Shown: positions 24,212 through 33,428 of the stretch, piece after piece
Layout: every line of letters begins with the position of its first letter
How positions within the stretch are numbered: position 1 is the stretch's first letter
Origin: a virus
Strand: one strand, 5' to 3'
DNA: 64,000 nucleotides
Virus record (IMG/VR): IMGVR_UViG_3300042522_000700
Span: 24,016-88,015 of that record
Program-made: the position numbers and the translations under genes
Notes under the pieces: model-generated
Databases searched by the model: none
What the model saw: the letters and a program-made list of their open reading frames with translations, nothing else
What the model was told of the DNA's origin: nothing

Positions 24212-25904
24212 CAGAACCTTTATTTGAGGCTGGTTTTGCTGGCGTTTTGGGTGCTAACTTTGCCTTTTCTTTTTCTAAATCCAGTTGTCTTTGGGCATCA
24301 TCTTGTGCTTGAGCATCTTGAATTTCTGGAGCAAAAGCATCATTTTGTCTTGCCATAGTATCCAATGACATAGAATCTGCTGCACTAATAGCAACTCCAG
24401 ATTTGATATCTTTCTTCATCTGGCGATCCATTTCCTTGTATTCAACTTCAGTTTGCATCAATACTTGGCGACGAATATATTCAGTAGAAAAATATTTTCC
24501 GACAAAAGGATCCATATCAATTGTTAAAGCAATTCTTTCTTTCATTAATTCTGTTTGCTTTAACTCATTAAAATGATTATCAAATAGGAAGTCATATTGA
24601 ATATGCTCTTCCATATCCTCCCAATCTTCCGGAGTGATGATACCCTTAAGAATTAATTGTGTCTTAAGAATATCGTGGAATAGTTCACTAAATCTTTTAC
24701 GAAGACGACCAATAAACTTAGCAAATTTAAGTTCGTCTCTGAGAATTTCTGTTGTTTTACCAAGATTAAAAGCTTTGTTGTCGTCAGTTAATCTTGATGG
24801 TGGAAGGTTAAGAGAATTGTAAAGTTTCTTTTTAAAATACTCTACGTCCTTAAGTTCTCCAAGATTCTGACCACCTGGGAGTGTTGTGATTTCTGTGCCA
24901 CGACCACCTTCACGACGAGGTAGCCAAAAATCTTCAAGCATACTCATATGCTTTTTGTCATCACGAATTTCTCCTGTGGCAGAATCGTATACTAACTTGT
25001 TACGATATCTTGCCATAACATCACGGAGGTATTGTTCCGCTTTTACTTTGGGAAGATTGCCTACATCAATATAAAAAATTCTACGTTCTGGGGCACGAGA
25101 CAATCTATAGATAACAAGTGAGTCCTCAATCATTCTTAGCTGGTTGAGTGACTTGATTGATTTGTGAAGAAAACTAATAGTCATCTTCTTATTAGTATCT
25201 TTCAAACCAGAATCACAATAAGCGATTGAGTCAGCTGCAATTTTAATTCCTTGACTGTTGGCATAGTTATATGTACCTGTCGTAGTAGGAACATTGGCTA
25301 CACCAAATCCTTGTGGATTATACAGATAGTATTCGATATAATCTCCCCAATCAAATTCTAAAGCAGAGCCTCTTTCGATATGCTTTTCCGCTTCTCTTTT
25401 TTCAAATTTTTGTCTAACTTTTTTAATTTTTAAAGCATCAATATATCTTAATTCTAAAATACCTTTCTTTGGATTATCTAAATCAACTACTTTATGATAA
25501 TGTAATCTACCATCAATATACCAATTACGAATAATTTGGTGAGAGTGCTTATCAAATTTAAGCATTCTAAGAATTGTATTAAATTCTTGTCTAATTTTTG
25601 CTTTAATATTTTCGCCTAAATTTAAATTAGACAACTCAATTTCTACTGGCGTATCGTCGGCATCAGAAACAACAAACTCATTCACAATTTCGTCAATAGC
25701 AGTATCACACTCAGGGTGAAGTGCCATGCTACGATATCGTTGAATGAGTTCGTACTCGTTTCTTGATATGCCTTCAACGTCAACATACGTGCCAAAATAG
25801 CCACCTGCTACGGTGGCTACGGCATCTTCTTGATTGGGAGGAATTGGGGATTGACCCTTCAATCCCTCCTTCTTGTTAATTTTAAATCCAAACAGTTGAC
25901 TCAT
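24204..25904 (-). CDS. 20: Portal protein gp20
   Basis: 566 residues (T4: 524). Characteristic stretches: EYELIQRYRSMALHPECDTAIDEIVNE-type text near residue 50, YCDSGLKDTNKKMTISFLHKSIK, APERRIFYIDVGNLPKVKAEQYL, and LPGGQNLGELKDVEYFKKKLY. It is the dodecameric DNA gate and nucleus of head assembly. The C-terminus is lysine/alanine/proline-rich and probably disordered. Cyanophage gp20 is a well-used marker of this phage group. Confidence 0.97.
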   Translation of the reverse strand: MSQLFGFKINKKEGLKGQSPIPPNQEDAVATVAGGYFGTYVDVEGISRNEYELIQRYRSMALHPECDTAIDEIVNEFVVSDADDTPVEIELSNLNLGENIKAKIRQEFNTILRMLKFDKHSHQIIRNWYIDGRLHYHKVVDLDNPKKGILELRYIDALKIKKVRQKFEKREAEKHIERGSALEFDWGDYIEYYLYNPQGFGVANVPTTTGTYNYANSQGIKIAADSIAYCDSGLKDTNKKMTISFLHKSIKSLNQLRMIEDSLVIYRLSRAPERRIFYIDVGNLPKVKAEQYLRDVMARYRNKLVYDSATGEIRDDKKHMSMLEDFWLPRREGGRGTEITTLPGGQNLGELKDVEYFKKKLYNSLNLPPSRLTDDNKAFNLGKTTEILRDELKFAKFIGRLRKRFSELFHDILKTQLILKGIITPEDWEDMEEHIQYDFLFDNHFNELKQTELMKERIALTIDMDPFVGKYFSTEYIRRQVLMQTEVEYKEMDRQMKKDIKSGVAISAADSMSLDTMARQNDAFAPEIQDAQAQDDAQRQLDLEKEKAKLAPKTPAKPASNKGSAK

Positions 25905-25929
25905 ATTAAATTAAATAGATTCGATGATC

Positions 25930-25937
25930 TATTTATT
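25930..25937 (-). promoter_or_regulatory. Late promoter motif before gp20
   Basis: AATAAATA on the minus strand, 26 bases before the gp20 ATG and 6 bases after the gp19 stop. Confidence 0.6.
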
Positions 25938-25942
25938 TAAGT

Positions 25943-26584
25943 TTATTTGTTGACTCTTTTCTCTACACCAGCGATGCCAGTAGCAGCGCCATCGGTAATG
26001 GCGGTAGCTGTAGGCGTTTCGACTGTCCAGTATGAATATTGGAATTCTACAGAGAACTCAGAAATTTGATCATTGCTATCATAACCAAGATCAATTTGTG
26101 ATACATTGGTTGGGAAAGCATGATGTAAAGTATATTCTCTGAGGATAGTTCCTCTTTCGCTATTATTTTTTTCGAGTTGTTTTACTCTAACTGCTGCTGC
26201 CATATAACCTTGATCACCTGTTTGTGAAGGTCTGAATTTGGGAGCATTGTTGCCATTGTGAGTATTAATAGCTTCAAGCCATTGCTCAAAATAGGCACGA
26301 ATTTTCATGTCCTTATCATTGAAGAAGGTTGGGGACCATGTATCAAAAGTTCTATCGCCAGCAATTTTGACTGTTCTACCTCTAAAAGGAACTTCAATAA
26401 CACCTATTTGGGAAGCAGGAAGAGCAGCAGACTTACAAAGAAGATCTACTAAATTTTTGTCATCTCCAGTAGCAGATGGATTGCCTGCTCCCAAATCACT
26501 TGGCCATACAATATCGATGGCGAACATGTTAGGCTTAGTACCTTGACCAATCCTTGAAATAAAATCGTTAATTTTTGTTGCCAT
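25943..26584 (-). CDS. 19: Tail tube protein gp19
   Basis: 213 residues (T4: 163). INDFISRIGQGTKPNMFAI at the start, then AALPASQIGVIEVPFRGRTVKIAGDR-type text and NDKDMKIRAYFEQWLEAIN, all tail-tube signatures. Monomers stack as hexamer rings inside the sheath. The C-terminal 20 residues are alanine/threonine/glycine-rich. It probably shares the sheath transcript, since there is no late motif in the 33-base gap; Shine-Dalgarno GAGG is present. Confidence 0.94.
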   Translation of the reverse strand: MATKINDFISRIGQGTKPNMFAIDIVWPSDLGAGNPSATGDDKNLVDLLCKSAALPASQIGVIEVPFRGRTVKIAGDRTFDTWSPTFFNDKDMKIRAYFEQWLEAINTHNGNNAPKFRPSQTGDQGYMAAAVRVKQLEKNNSERGTILREYTLHHAFPTNVSQIDLGYDSNDQISEFSVEFQYSYWTVETPTATAITDGAATGIAGVEKRVNK

Positions 26585-26617
26585 TGTTTTTTACCTCGTT
26601 GTTTTGTTTGTGATTAA

Positions 26618-28861
26618 TCAGCGACCAACTACTTCAGCAAACGAAACACCAGTCTTAGTAGCCGTTAAGGTTACAGTGATATAGTTGATAGAACGGGTTG
26701 GTTTAATATAAATTTCAGCAACAAATTCGTTACGATCAATTACATCTGGAGTATTGTTTGAATCATCACAAACAACCAGGAAGTCGGTTACACCTCTTCT
26801 TGCCTGAACTTCACCCATATAGGAATTTAGAGCACTAGCAAAAGATGCTCTAGTTGTTTCATCATTCTGTTCGAATAGAACTTGCTTGGCAAGTCCTTCT
26901 GCTCTCTTTTGAACATTGAGGAATAAACGACGAACGTTAATTCTGTCAAAAGCACTTGGTGAAGCAAGAGCAGTTTTATCACCAAATAGAGTTACACCTG
27001 AGCCAGGGAAAGAAACAATAGGATTGATTCTTGCCTGATAAAGCTCATCTCTATCAGCTTTGTTTGGATTGTAAGCTAATTTAACAGCGTTACGTAGTGA
27101 ACCTCTGTTTACCCCAGCAGGCGAATACCAATCATCTAAAGTTGCTGAAGTAGCTACACATAAACCAGCGATATCTCCGTTACATGGAATATAACGATAC
27201 TTATCATTGAAACGGTCATAGAAATACTTATAACCACTATCAAATATTCCATAAGATGTTGATGCTAAACCATTAAAGAAATTAATAGTATTAATTTTTT
27301 GCTGTGAAGTAGTTAAAGCACCACTAGAACCTACTTGGTTTCCTTTATGTGGTGATACAAAAGCAATACAATCTTTTCTTGAAGCAGCAATTGAAAGAAC
27401 TTTTGCCGCTTTTGCTTTAGTGTCTGATTCTAATGCCATAGATCCACCCATTAGTACAAAATCTACGACAGTAGCTTCAGTATCTAAGAAAAGATCATAA
27501 GCTAAGCCAATCTCGGCTGAGTTATATTCGTAATCATCTGTGCCACCATAAAGAGTATTTGGTGATACTAAAGCTAGATTAAATTTATCTCCAGCTTCTA
27601 GATCGGTTGACTCTAGACCCCAAGCATAGTAAGAATAACCTCCACCAGCGTTGTAATTAGTAGAAGGATGAGCGCCAGTAAATACGTAAGATGATTGCTC
27701 GTTAATTACAGTTCTGTAATAAGTGTTAGCACTTTCGGTGCTTCTTCCATCGGCAAGTTTTGAAAGATAAGTAAATCTTTCTATGACATTATTTGCTGAA
27801 CCAGAGATAGCACCAGTTAAATCAATAACAGCTACGTGTACTTCGTCCCATTCAATTCCTCTAGAAGAAGCATAGTCAGAAGTTCCTGGGCGAGGACCAA
27901 CAGCAGATAACTTAATGCCAGTAGTTTGACCCATGCCGTAGGTAATTTCTGTGTTAGTGTACCAATCAGAAACGGCAGTTACAGCAATTGCTGTGTTATT
28001 TACTGAAGCTACTTGGAAAGTGACATCAGGACCAGTTGTGCCAATTAAAGCAGCAGCAACAGTAATTGTATTTCCTACAATATATCCAGCGCCACCATTG
28101 ACTACAGTAACATTAACTGTTCCGCCAGCTCCACCACCAGCATCGGCAATGGTTACAGTGACAGTTAATCCGGCGCCAGTTCCCCCAGTAGTAGCAACAC
28201 CAGTATAAGTTCCAGGAGTTCTGGTAGCAGAAATAGGACTTATCGAATTGATGGTTGAAACTACACCAGTATCTGGAGTATCTAAAGTATCTGAAGTTGT
28301 AATTAACTCTGAACCGCCAGTTAATAAAACTGTAGCTACGTTTGTTTGAGAATTCCAGTAAATTACTTCGGCAGTTTTTCCACCAGTAAATGTTAGGATA
28401 GTACCCTGCTGAACATCTGCTGGATCCTGATTCAAGGTTACGTATTGATCGGCACCTCTATCAATTACAGCAACTAGAAGTGAATTACCCCAGGTTCCGG
28501 CAGTTCTAGCAACAAAAGGTTCCGAAATAGAACCACCAGAAATCCAATCCTGATCGTTCTTAACTAAGTAACCACCATCGGTAGTAGCATTTTCTACGTT
28601 GGTAGCCGAACGAACTACAGCTAATCTACCACCGTAGTTTAAAAATTCGGAAGCAACATACCAATCTTCGGCGTTAGCATCTGAAGGTTTGCCAAATACA
28701 TCGATAAGTTGTTTCTGTGAACTTACATTCACAATTTCATCAATAGGTCCTTTTTGAAATGTAGAAGCAAATGCGGCAGTAATCTGTTGAGCACCAGTGA
28801 TTACAGCATTTGATAAATCACGCTCCTTAATTACAATTCCAGGCGAGACTTGACTTGCCAT
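26618..28861 (-). CDS. 18: Tail sheath protein gp18 with inserted beta-repeat module
   Basis: 747 residues (T4: 659). Sheath signatures: SPGIVIKERDLSNAV at the start, AAFASTFQKGPIDE, and a C-terminal domain with RINPIVSFPGSGVTLFGDKTAL and FDRINVRRLFL. At about residues 215-285 lies a glycine/valine-rich stretch (TGGTGAGLTVTVTIADAGGG, later NGGAGYIVGNTI) of the same kind as repeats in the giant tail proteins of this phage. It probably forms a surface domain on the sheath (inference). Forms the contractile sheath. Confidence 0.95.
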   Translation of the reverse strand: MASQVSPGIVIKERDLSNAVITGAQQITAAFASTFQKGPIDEIVNVSSQKQLIDVFGKPSDANAEDWYVASEFLNYGGRLAVVRSATNVENATTDGGYLVKNDQDWISGGSISEPFVARTAGTWGNSLLVAVIDRGADQYVTLNQDPADVQQGTILTFTGGKTAEVIYWNSQTNVATVLLTGGSELITTSDTLDTPDTGVVSTINSISPISATRTPGTYTGVATTGGTGAGLTVTVTIADAGGGAGGTVNVTVVNGGAGYIVGNTITVAAALIGTTGPDVTFQVASVNNTAIAVTAVSDWYTNTEITYGMGQTTGIKLSAVGPRPGTSDYASSRGIEWDEVHVAVIDLTGAISGSANNVIERFTYLSKLADGRSTESANTYYRTVINEQSSYVFTGAHPSTNYNAGGGYSYYAWGLESTDLEAGDKFNLALVSPNTLYGGTDDYEYNSAEIGLAYDLFLDTEATVVDFVLMGGSMALESDTKAKAAKVLSIAASRKDCIAFVSPHKGNQVGSSGALTTSQQKINTINFFNGLASTSYGIFDSGYKYFYDRFNDKYRYIPCNGDIAGLCVATSATLDDWYSPAGVNRGSLRNAVKLAYNPNKADRDELYQARINPIVSFPGSGVTLFGDKTALASPSAFDRINVRRLFLNVQKRAEGLAKQVLFEQNDETTRASFASALNSYMGEVQARRGVTDFLVVCDDSNNTPDVIDRNEFVAEIYIKPTRSINYITVTLTATKTGVSFAEVVGR

Positions 28862-28900
28862 TTTATTCTCCTCTCGGTTTTATCCATTTAAATCTAAAAT

Positions 28901-28908
28901 TATTTATG
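28901..28908 (-). promoter_or_regulatory. Late promoter motif before gp18
   Basis: CATAAATA on the minus strand, 40 bases before the gp18 ATG, just after the gp17 stop; Shine-Dalgarno GAGGAG follows. Confidence 0.55.
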
Positions 28909-28912
28909 AAAA

Positions 28913-30559
28913 TCAGTTGTTCCACATATACGATACATCTTCTTGTGTATCTCCATACCAAACAATACCATCTTCAACAAATCCTTCGTCTCCTTCTAGA
29001 CCAGTTACGATGAAACCAAACGGAGACATGTCTTGTTCTATCTGATTTTTTTGCTCTTCATAAATTCTTTTACGAACATCATTGTCCGTCATTTCTTTAA
29101 AATAATCTTGAACTGCCAACCATCCAAAAATTACTAAGCACATTACAAGATCATCGTGGAATCCGTCGTCCGCCTCAAAAGATTGCTTTTTCTGTATGAA
29201 TGTCGTAAGCTCAGATATAATTTCGTAATCTCTAAACAATAATTTGTCGTCTTCAATTAATTGTTTAATATTTTGACATCCAACTTTTTTCACGGTGATG
29301 GACATTTTAATTCCTAGTTGTGTCTTGTTGCCAGAGAATCCTTGACCAACAATCTGACCAGCTCTACCTCTCATAGAACACATTAATACATTAGGGTACT
29401 CTAAATCATAGTTGAGAATAGATGCTACCTGATCGCCAACATCATTTACTTCACATAAAACATAGGCATTGTTGTATGCTCTAGCAACGTCATTGATGAC
29501 GTTTGGAAAAAGCATCGGTTTTATTTCGTTGTTTCTGTATTTTGCTACAACTTTATATGGTACAGTAGTAATATCAAACACAATAAACGCCGAATAGTCT
29601 CCACCAATACCTCTCGCTACGTCAGCAGTCATAATATATTCACGCTTTTCATCCGGCGTTTCGTACACATCCAATCCTTTATTTGAACTAATTGGAGTAT
29701 CAAATACAAGTGATCTCAATTTAGAAGCGGCAATAAGTGTATCAACCGATCCTAAGAATTCACACTCAAATTCCTGAGTGAACTGCCGTTCAGAAGTGTT
29801 CTTAATCGTTTCTTCTTTCCACTTAGCATCACGACCAGGAACTTCTGACCAGTGAACCTCAGTCCAAATATAATTGTTTCTTTGGTTTTGAGCATCTACC
29901 CACAACTTATAGAAGTGGTTCATACCATATGGGGTAGAAATAATAATAACTTTAGTTCTTTGACCAGATGAAATAGTGGGATATACAGACGAGAAGAAGT
30001 CGTCAGCAATATGGTTTGGTACGAAAGCAAATTCGTCCAAGAAGATAATGTTGAATGACATTCCTCGAACGGCAGATGCTGAGGTTGACGCTGCCATAAT
30101 CTTGGAACCATTCTCAAGTTCCATCGAACCTTTGTTCCATGAGAGAACACCCTGCTGTAACCACTTTGGAAGATTTTCGTATGCCGTCTGTAATCTTCCT
30201 AGTAGGTCACGAGCAGTAGATGCTTTGTTTGCTAGAATGCCGATGTTAGAGCTATCGTTAAACAACGCATAGTGAAGCAGATAGGAAACAACAACAGTTG
30301 ATTTTCCAGTCTGCCTTGGGAGCTTAGCAATGTTAAATCTGTTTTCGTGAAATTTTTTGACTAACTCTTTCTGAAAGTCATACATTCTAAAGGGTATTAA
30401 ACCCTCATCAACCTGAACAATTTTAACGTAGTTTAGGGCGAAATATACTGGATCTTCTTTACATTTTAAATATTCTTTAATTTCTGCTTTTGTCCAATTG
30501 TGGGGAACGTTTGCTTTTTTTAAAAGCGGATTCCCCAAATAAATTTGATCACTACTCAT
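28913..30559 (-). CDS. 17: Large terminase gp17
   Basis: 548 residues (T4: 610). ATPase with Walker A RQTGKST at 82-88, Walker B IIFLDEFAF, coupling motif IIISTPYG; nuclease domain with MTADVARGIGGDYSA, CEVNDVGDQV and DGFHDDLVM acidic residues. Packages DNA and cuts concatemers. Overlaps the zinc-ribbon-like gene by 8 bases. No intron or intein. Confidence 0.97.
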   Translation of the reverse strand: MSSDQIYLGNPLLKKANVPHNWTKAEIKEYLKCKEDPVYFALNYVKIVQVDEGLIPFRMYDFQKELVKKFHENRFNIAKLPRQTGKSTVVVSYLLHYALFNDSSNIGILANKASTARDLLGRLQTAYENLPKWLQQGVLSWNKGSMELENGSKIMAASTSASAVRGMSFNIIFLDEFAFVPNHIADDFFSSVYPTISSGQRTKVIIISTPYGMNHFYKLWVDAQNQRNNYIWTEVHWSEVPGRDAKWKEETIKNTSERQFTQEFECEFLGSVDTLIAASKLRSLVFDTPISSNKGLDVYETPDEKREYIMTADVARGIGGDYSAFIVFDITTVPYKVVAKYRNNEIKPMLFPNVINDVARAYNNAYVLCEVNDVGDQVASILNYDLEYPNVLMCSMRGRAGQIVGQGFSGNKTQLGIKMSITVKKVGCQNIKQLIEDDKLLFRDYEIISELTTFIQKKQSFEADDGFHDDLVMCLVIFGWLAVQDYFKEMTDNDVRKRIYEEQKNQIEQDMSPFGFIVTGLEGDEGFVEDGIVWYGDTQEDVSYMWNN

Positions 30560-30788
30560 CTAATGCCCTCTTTAAATCTTTATCAACAGCATCCATATTA
30601 TTTAATCTATTCTCCCACCCCTTGCCATCGGTGGTTCCCTTACAAGGATTGATACATGTATTATCTCCAAATTTGTCACAAACTAAAGAAGCAAGTTCTG
30701 ATTCATCGCCTTTCTTGTTTGTGCCAGTCCAAAAATGCTGGTTGTCAATCCATTGAGCACCACACTTTGGACATGTTTTGGTATTCAT
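30552..30788 (-). CDS. Small cysteine-rich protein before gp17 (zinc-ribbon-like)
   Basis: 78 residues from the ATG at 30788, preceded by AGGTGAG; a GTG three codons upstream is less likely. N-terminal CPKCGAQW knuckle, later VCDKFG and CINPCKG, giving two cysteine pairs that could bind zinc. The C-terminus is acidic and helical. Function unknown; proximity to gp17 suggests a packaging- or head-related role, but this is only context. Confidence 0.75.
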   Translation of the reverse strand: MNTKTCPKCGAQWIDNQHFWTGTNKKGDESELASLVCDKFGDNTCINPCKGTTDGKGWENRLNNMDAVDKDLKRALDE

Positions 30789-30815
30789 AGTTCTCACCTG
30801 TATAAGGTTAATATT

Positions 30816-30823
30816 ATATTTAG
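30816..30823 (-). promoter_or_regulatory. Variant late promoter motif before the terminase block
   Basis: CTAAATAT on the minus strand, 28 bases before the ATG at 30788. Confidence 0.4.
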
Positions 30824-30875
30824 AATACGATGTTTGTGGTGTTACAATAGTTACCGAAGTTTTGTTAAGGAATCC

Positions 30876-31358
30876 TCACCCTTCGTGCTTATTGTCCATG
30901 TACTTAGCAGCAGAATCAATGTAGTCAGCAGCAAGAGTTACTTTGGACTGAACCCAACCAGGAACCTGCATTGTTGGTGATTTGATCGATGACATTAGAC
31001 GATCACAGCAGTGCTTAATTTCTTCGAGTTGGTTAAGGATCATTGCTCCTTCATCATCAAGTTCTCTGCCCATGGCGACATCAATATGATTTTCTACCAT
31101 ACCAAGAGATTCTTTTATTTGTTTAAAAGATTTTTTCTTTTTGTATTCTGCTTTCATTTTCTTTTCCATTGCTAGTAAGTGTTTGTAGTAATCTGGAAAT
31201 TCATCTAAATGCTGTAGAGCAATTTCGTAAGCAGCTTTGTGGTCAGTAACATGCTCACGCTCTACAGTAGAACCAACTTCGGCTTGACGTATAACATATT
31301 TAACAGAGACGCCATGTTTTCTGGCTATTTCTCTTTCGGAAGGAACTCTTTTTTTCAT
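30876..31358 (-). CDS. DUF5661-like protein
   Basis: 160 residues from the ATG at 31358, where GGAGGGAG serves as Shine-Dalgarno and the start shares one base with the upstream stop (TAATG); the open frame has six more codons. A helix-turn-helix-like start (SEREIARKHGVSVKYV) is followed by VEREHVTDHKAAYEIALQH, then LDEFPDYYKHLLAME, which matches the E-H-T-x-D...A-L-x-HL-x-E-x-PDYY pattern of DUF5661. The end, VPGWVQSKVTLAADYIDSA, recurs in cyanophage hypothetical proteins. Function unknown; it is not gp16, which lies further upstream. Confidence 0.75.
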   Translation of the reverse strand: MKKRVPSEREIARKHGVSVKYVIRQAEVGSTVEREHVTDHKAAYEIALQHLDEFPDYYKHLLAMEKKMKAEYKKKKSFKQIKESLGMVENHIDVAMGRELDDEGAMILNQLEEIKHCCDRLMSSIKSPTMQVPGWVQSKVTLAADYIDSAAKYMDNKHEG

Positions 31359-32722
31359 TAGTAAATCTCCCTCCATTGAAGACCAGCTCGGATTGTTGCT
31401 GAGTTGTTATTTAAATTTGTGACTATAATTGCATAGACTTCTGATGATGTTGAATCAAAATTTTGAACGATAATATTTTTCTTGGCAGAAGAAATTGAAC
31501 CAGTTGATGCAGCAGATAAAGAGTTCTGTGATGCCCCAGCAGTCACATAACCACCAAACAAAGTATCTCCATCAGCAACAGTATATCCAGTAGCTCCTAC
31601 AGAATACTGAACACCACTATCAGCATCTACATCCGTCCAAGAAAGTGTGCCTGCTAAACTTGCTTCACTTGGAAGCTTGACAATCCTAAATGCCATGGAT
31701 TCGCCAAGTGGATACAAAGCAATATTGTTTAGTTTTACCGAAATTCTATTTGGGTAATTATTGAAAGTATTTTTGAGACGAATTGCTAATACTGGTAGCG
31801 AAGCACCAGCTCCCACTGTTCTGGCAGTAGTCATTAACTGCATGAAATCAATACCACTTTCTGTGTATCCACCTTCTGACATTACGGTGGAACAAATCTG
31901 ATCCATGGAACCACCAGAAGTTGTGCCTGTGTTTAGGATCTCACATCTTACTGGGAGGTTTGGATTAGACATATAAACTTCTGATAGCACATTCGAGCAG
32001 TAATATTCGTGTGCTAAAATGATCTGTCCATTGTGAACAAATCCACAACGAATTCTACCAACACCAAGCCACTGAAAGTCAATATAAACCAGTTGAGTTT
32101 TTGATGTGTTGATATTAAACTTGGAAGGACCAGTTCCATCACAAGGATCAATACTCCATTCTGATTGAGGAACTCTTCTCTTGTAATCTCCTACTGTCTC
32201 TTCGCTAGCACTACCACCAGCATATGAACGAACTACAAAATTGAGTGTGCCGTTGGTTGTGCCGTCAGAAGTTCCATTACCAACTTGCTCAAAGTAAATG
32301 CCATCTCTATCATCAAAGTATCCAGTTCTTTTGGTTACATTCTGTTGGGCGTAACCAAAACATACCGAACTAAAGATAACTTGAGATTTACCTGGCTGGT
32401 AATGATGATAGAACTTTGTTTGGTGAGAAGCACTAGAAGCAACATTAGATGTTGTTGTCATCGTAGCACATGCTTTATTCACGTTATATTGAATGTTTCC
32501 GCCATTCAATTTTTTATCGTTGAAGTTAGGGTCAATAGCATAAAGGTGCTTATAGTCACCAAGAGTGAATGTCTCAGCAACTCTCAAACGACCAAAGGCA
32601 TCAACCGCAGTCGCACCAGTTCCAGCAGTAAGATTACCGAAGTTATCGGCAATCATAACTACTTCAAAGTTTGTTTTTTCCTGTGGTAGGAAATCTTCGT
32701 AATGTTTACTATACTGTGCCAT
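31358..32722 (-). CDS. Virion structural protein, conserved in marine T4-like phages
   Basis: 454 residues. Starts MAQYSKHYEDFLPQEKTNF, then a DAFGRLRVAETFTLGDYKH stretch, and a beta-rich body with many N/T/G/S turns ending ATIRAGLQWREIY. The DAFGRLRVSE-type opening is typical of phage head-decoration or structural proteins of giant and marine myoviruses. It has no T4 counterpart in this position. Ends at the start of the DUF5661-like gene (TAATG). A capsid or neck decoration role is inferred. Confidence 0.7.
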   Translation of the reverse strand: MAQYSKHYEDFLPQEKTNFEVVMIADNFGNLTAGTGATAVDAFGRLRVAETFTLGDYKHLYAIDPNFNDKKLNGGNIQYNVNKACATMTTTSNVASSASHQTKFYHHYQPGKSQVIFSSVCFGYAQQNVTKRTGYFDDRDGIYFEQVGNGTSDGTTNGTLNFVVRSYAGGSASEETVGDYKRRVPQSEWSIDPCDGTGPSKFNINTSKTQLVYIDFQWLGVGRIRCGFVHNGQIILAHEYYCSNVLSEVYMSNPNLPVRCEILNTGTTSGGSMDQICSTVMSEGGYTESGIDFMQLMTTARTVGAGASLPVLAIRLKNTFNNYPNRISVKLNNIALYPLGESMAFRIVKLPSEASLAGTLSWTDVDADSGVQYSVGATGYTVADGDTLFGGYVTAGASQNSLSAASTGSISSAKKNIIVQNFDSTSSEVYAIIVTNLNNNSATIRAGLQWREIY

Positions 32723-32985
32723 CAGTTTGCAAAGGCGATTTTAGTTACTTTGACATTAGAACCACCCGCTGATGAGGCTAGCAGTTGATCACCAGTTTTT
32801 TGAATATATACAACCTCATATTCTTTCATGGTAAAAGAACCAAGAATATCGGTATCAGTAGAATCTTTTACTAACAATGCTGACATAGCATTCTGATTAT
32901 TGAATACTCTAACCAGAGTAGCACTACCAACACTACTTGAAGCAGTCAAACTAGTCTCTTGATTTAATAATTTAAGAACTTGCAT
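32722..32985 (-). CDS. 87-residue small structural protein
   Basis: Begins MQVLKLLNQETSLTAS and ends SNVKVTKIAFAN. A small all-beta sequence with VGSATLVRVFNNQNA, TMKEYEVVYIQKTGDQLLAS. Similar tiny beta proteins with (E/K)-x-x-x-YIQK text occur in other cyanophages as structural proteins (recollection). Its end is interleaved with the start of the 454-residue gene and it has a late motif upstream. Probably a small decoration or fibre-joining protein. Confidence 0.65.
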   Translation of the reverse strand: MQVLKLLNQETSLTASSSVGSATLVRVFNNQNAMSALLVKDSTDTDILGSFTMKEYEVVYIQKTGDQLLASSAGGSNVKVTKIAFAN

Positions 32986-33005
32986 TTTATTTGTGGTTTA
33001 TTTTA

Positions 33006-33013
33006 TATTTATT
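33006..33013 (-). promoter_or_regulatory. Late promoter motif before the 87-residue gene
   Basis: AATAAATA on the minus strand, 21 bases before the ATG; the gp16 stop codon TAA is part of the motif. Confidence 0.55.
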
Positions 33014-33428
33014 CCTCTCCAATTTTTCCCATCTCTTTGATCATTTTTTGAAGATCGGCAGTGCTGCCGACAAACATTGTATTGTTAACTGTGGTAGGTC
33101 CTTTGCCTTTGACGGGAGCATCAAGATCCTTCATCTTCTTCTGAAGATCAATTAATTTATCGGTCATGTCTGAGACCTGCTTCATAGCGTTCACAGCGAC
33201 TTCAAATGCTCGGGGGTGCCCAGACTCCTGAGCGACCTCTAAGGCGCCTTGTACGGCCTCCTGGCCCTTCTCTATGAGGTCGTAGAGCTGACCCCTGGTA
33301 TATTCGTAATCTTTTTCTGGATCTTCTTTCTTAACTGGGGCAGCTGGCTTTTCTTGTATAATTTCTGTTTCTTCTGATGTAACTTCAATGTCAAATATTT
33401 GTTCCATATTCTTTTCAAAATCATTCAT
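33009..33428 (-). CDS. 16: Small terminase gp16
   Basis: 139 residues (T4: 164). An acidic, proline-containing N-terminus, then the helical core DYEYTRGQLYDLIEKGQEAVQ, ESGHPRAFEVAVNAMKQVSD and DLQKKMKDL, and a C-terminal NNTMFVGSTADLQKM, all usual for gp16 of cyanophages. Recognises DNA and regulates gp17. ATGA overlap with gp15. Separated from gp17 by four genes, unlike T4 where 16 and 17 adjoin. Confidence 0.9.
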   Translation of the reverse strand: MNDFEKNMEQIFDIEVTSEETEIIQEKPAAPVKKEDPEKDYEYTRGQLYDLIEKGQEAVQGALEVAQESGHPRAFEVAVNAMKQVSDMTDKLIDLQKKMKDLDAPVKGKGPTTVNNTMFVGSTADLQKMIKEMGKIGEE

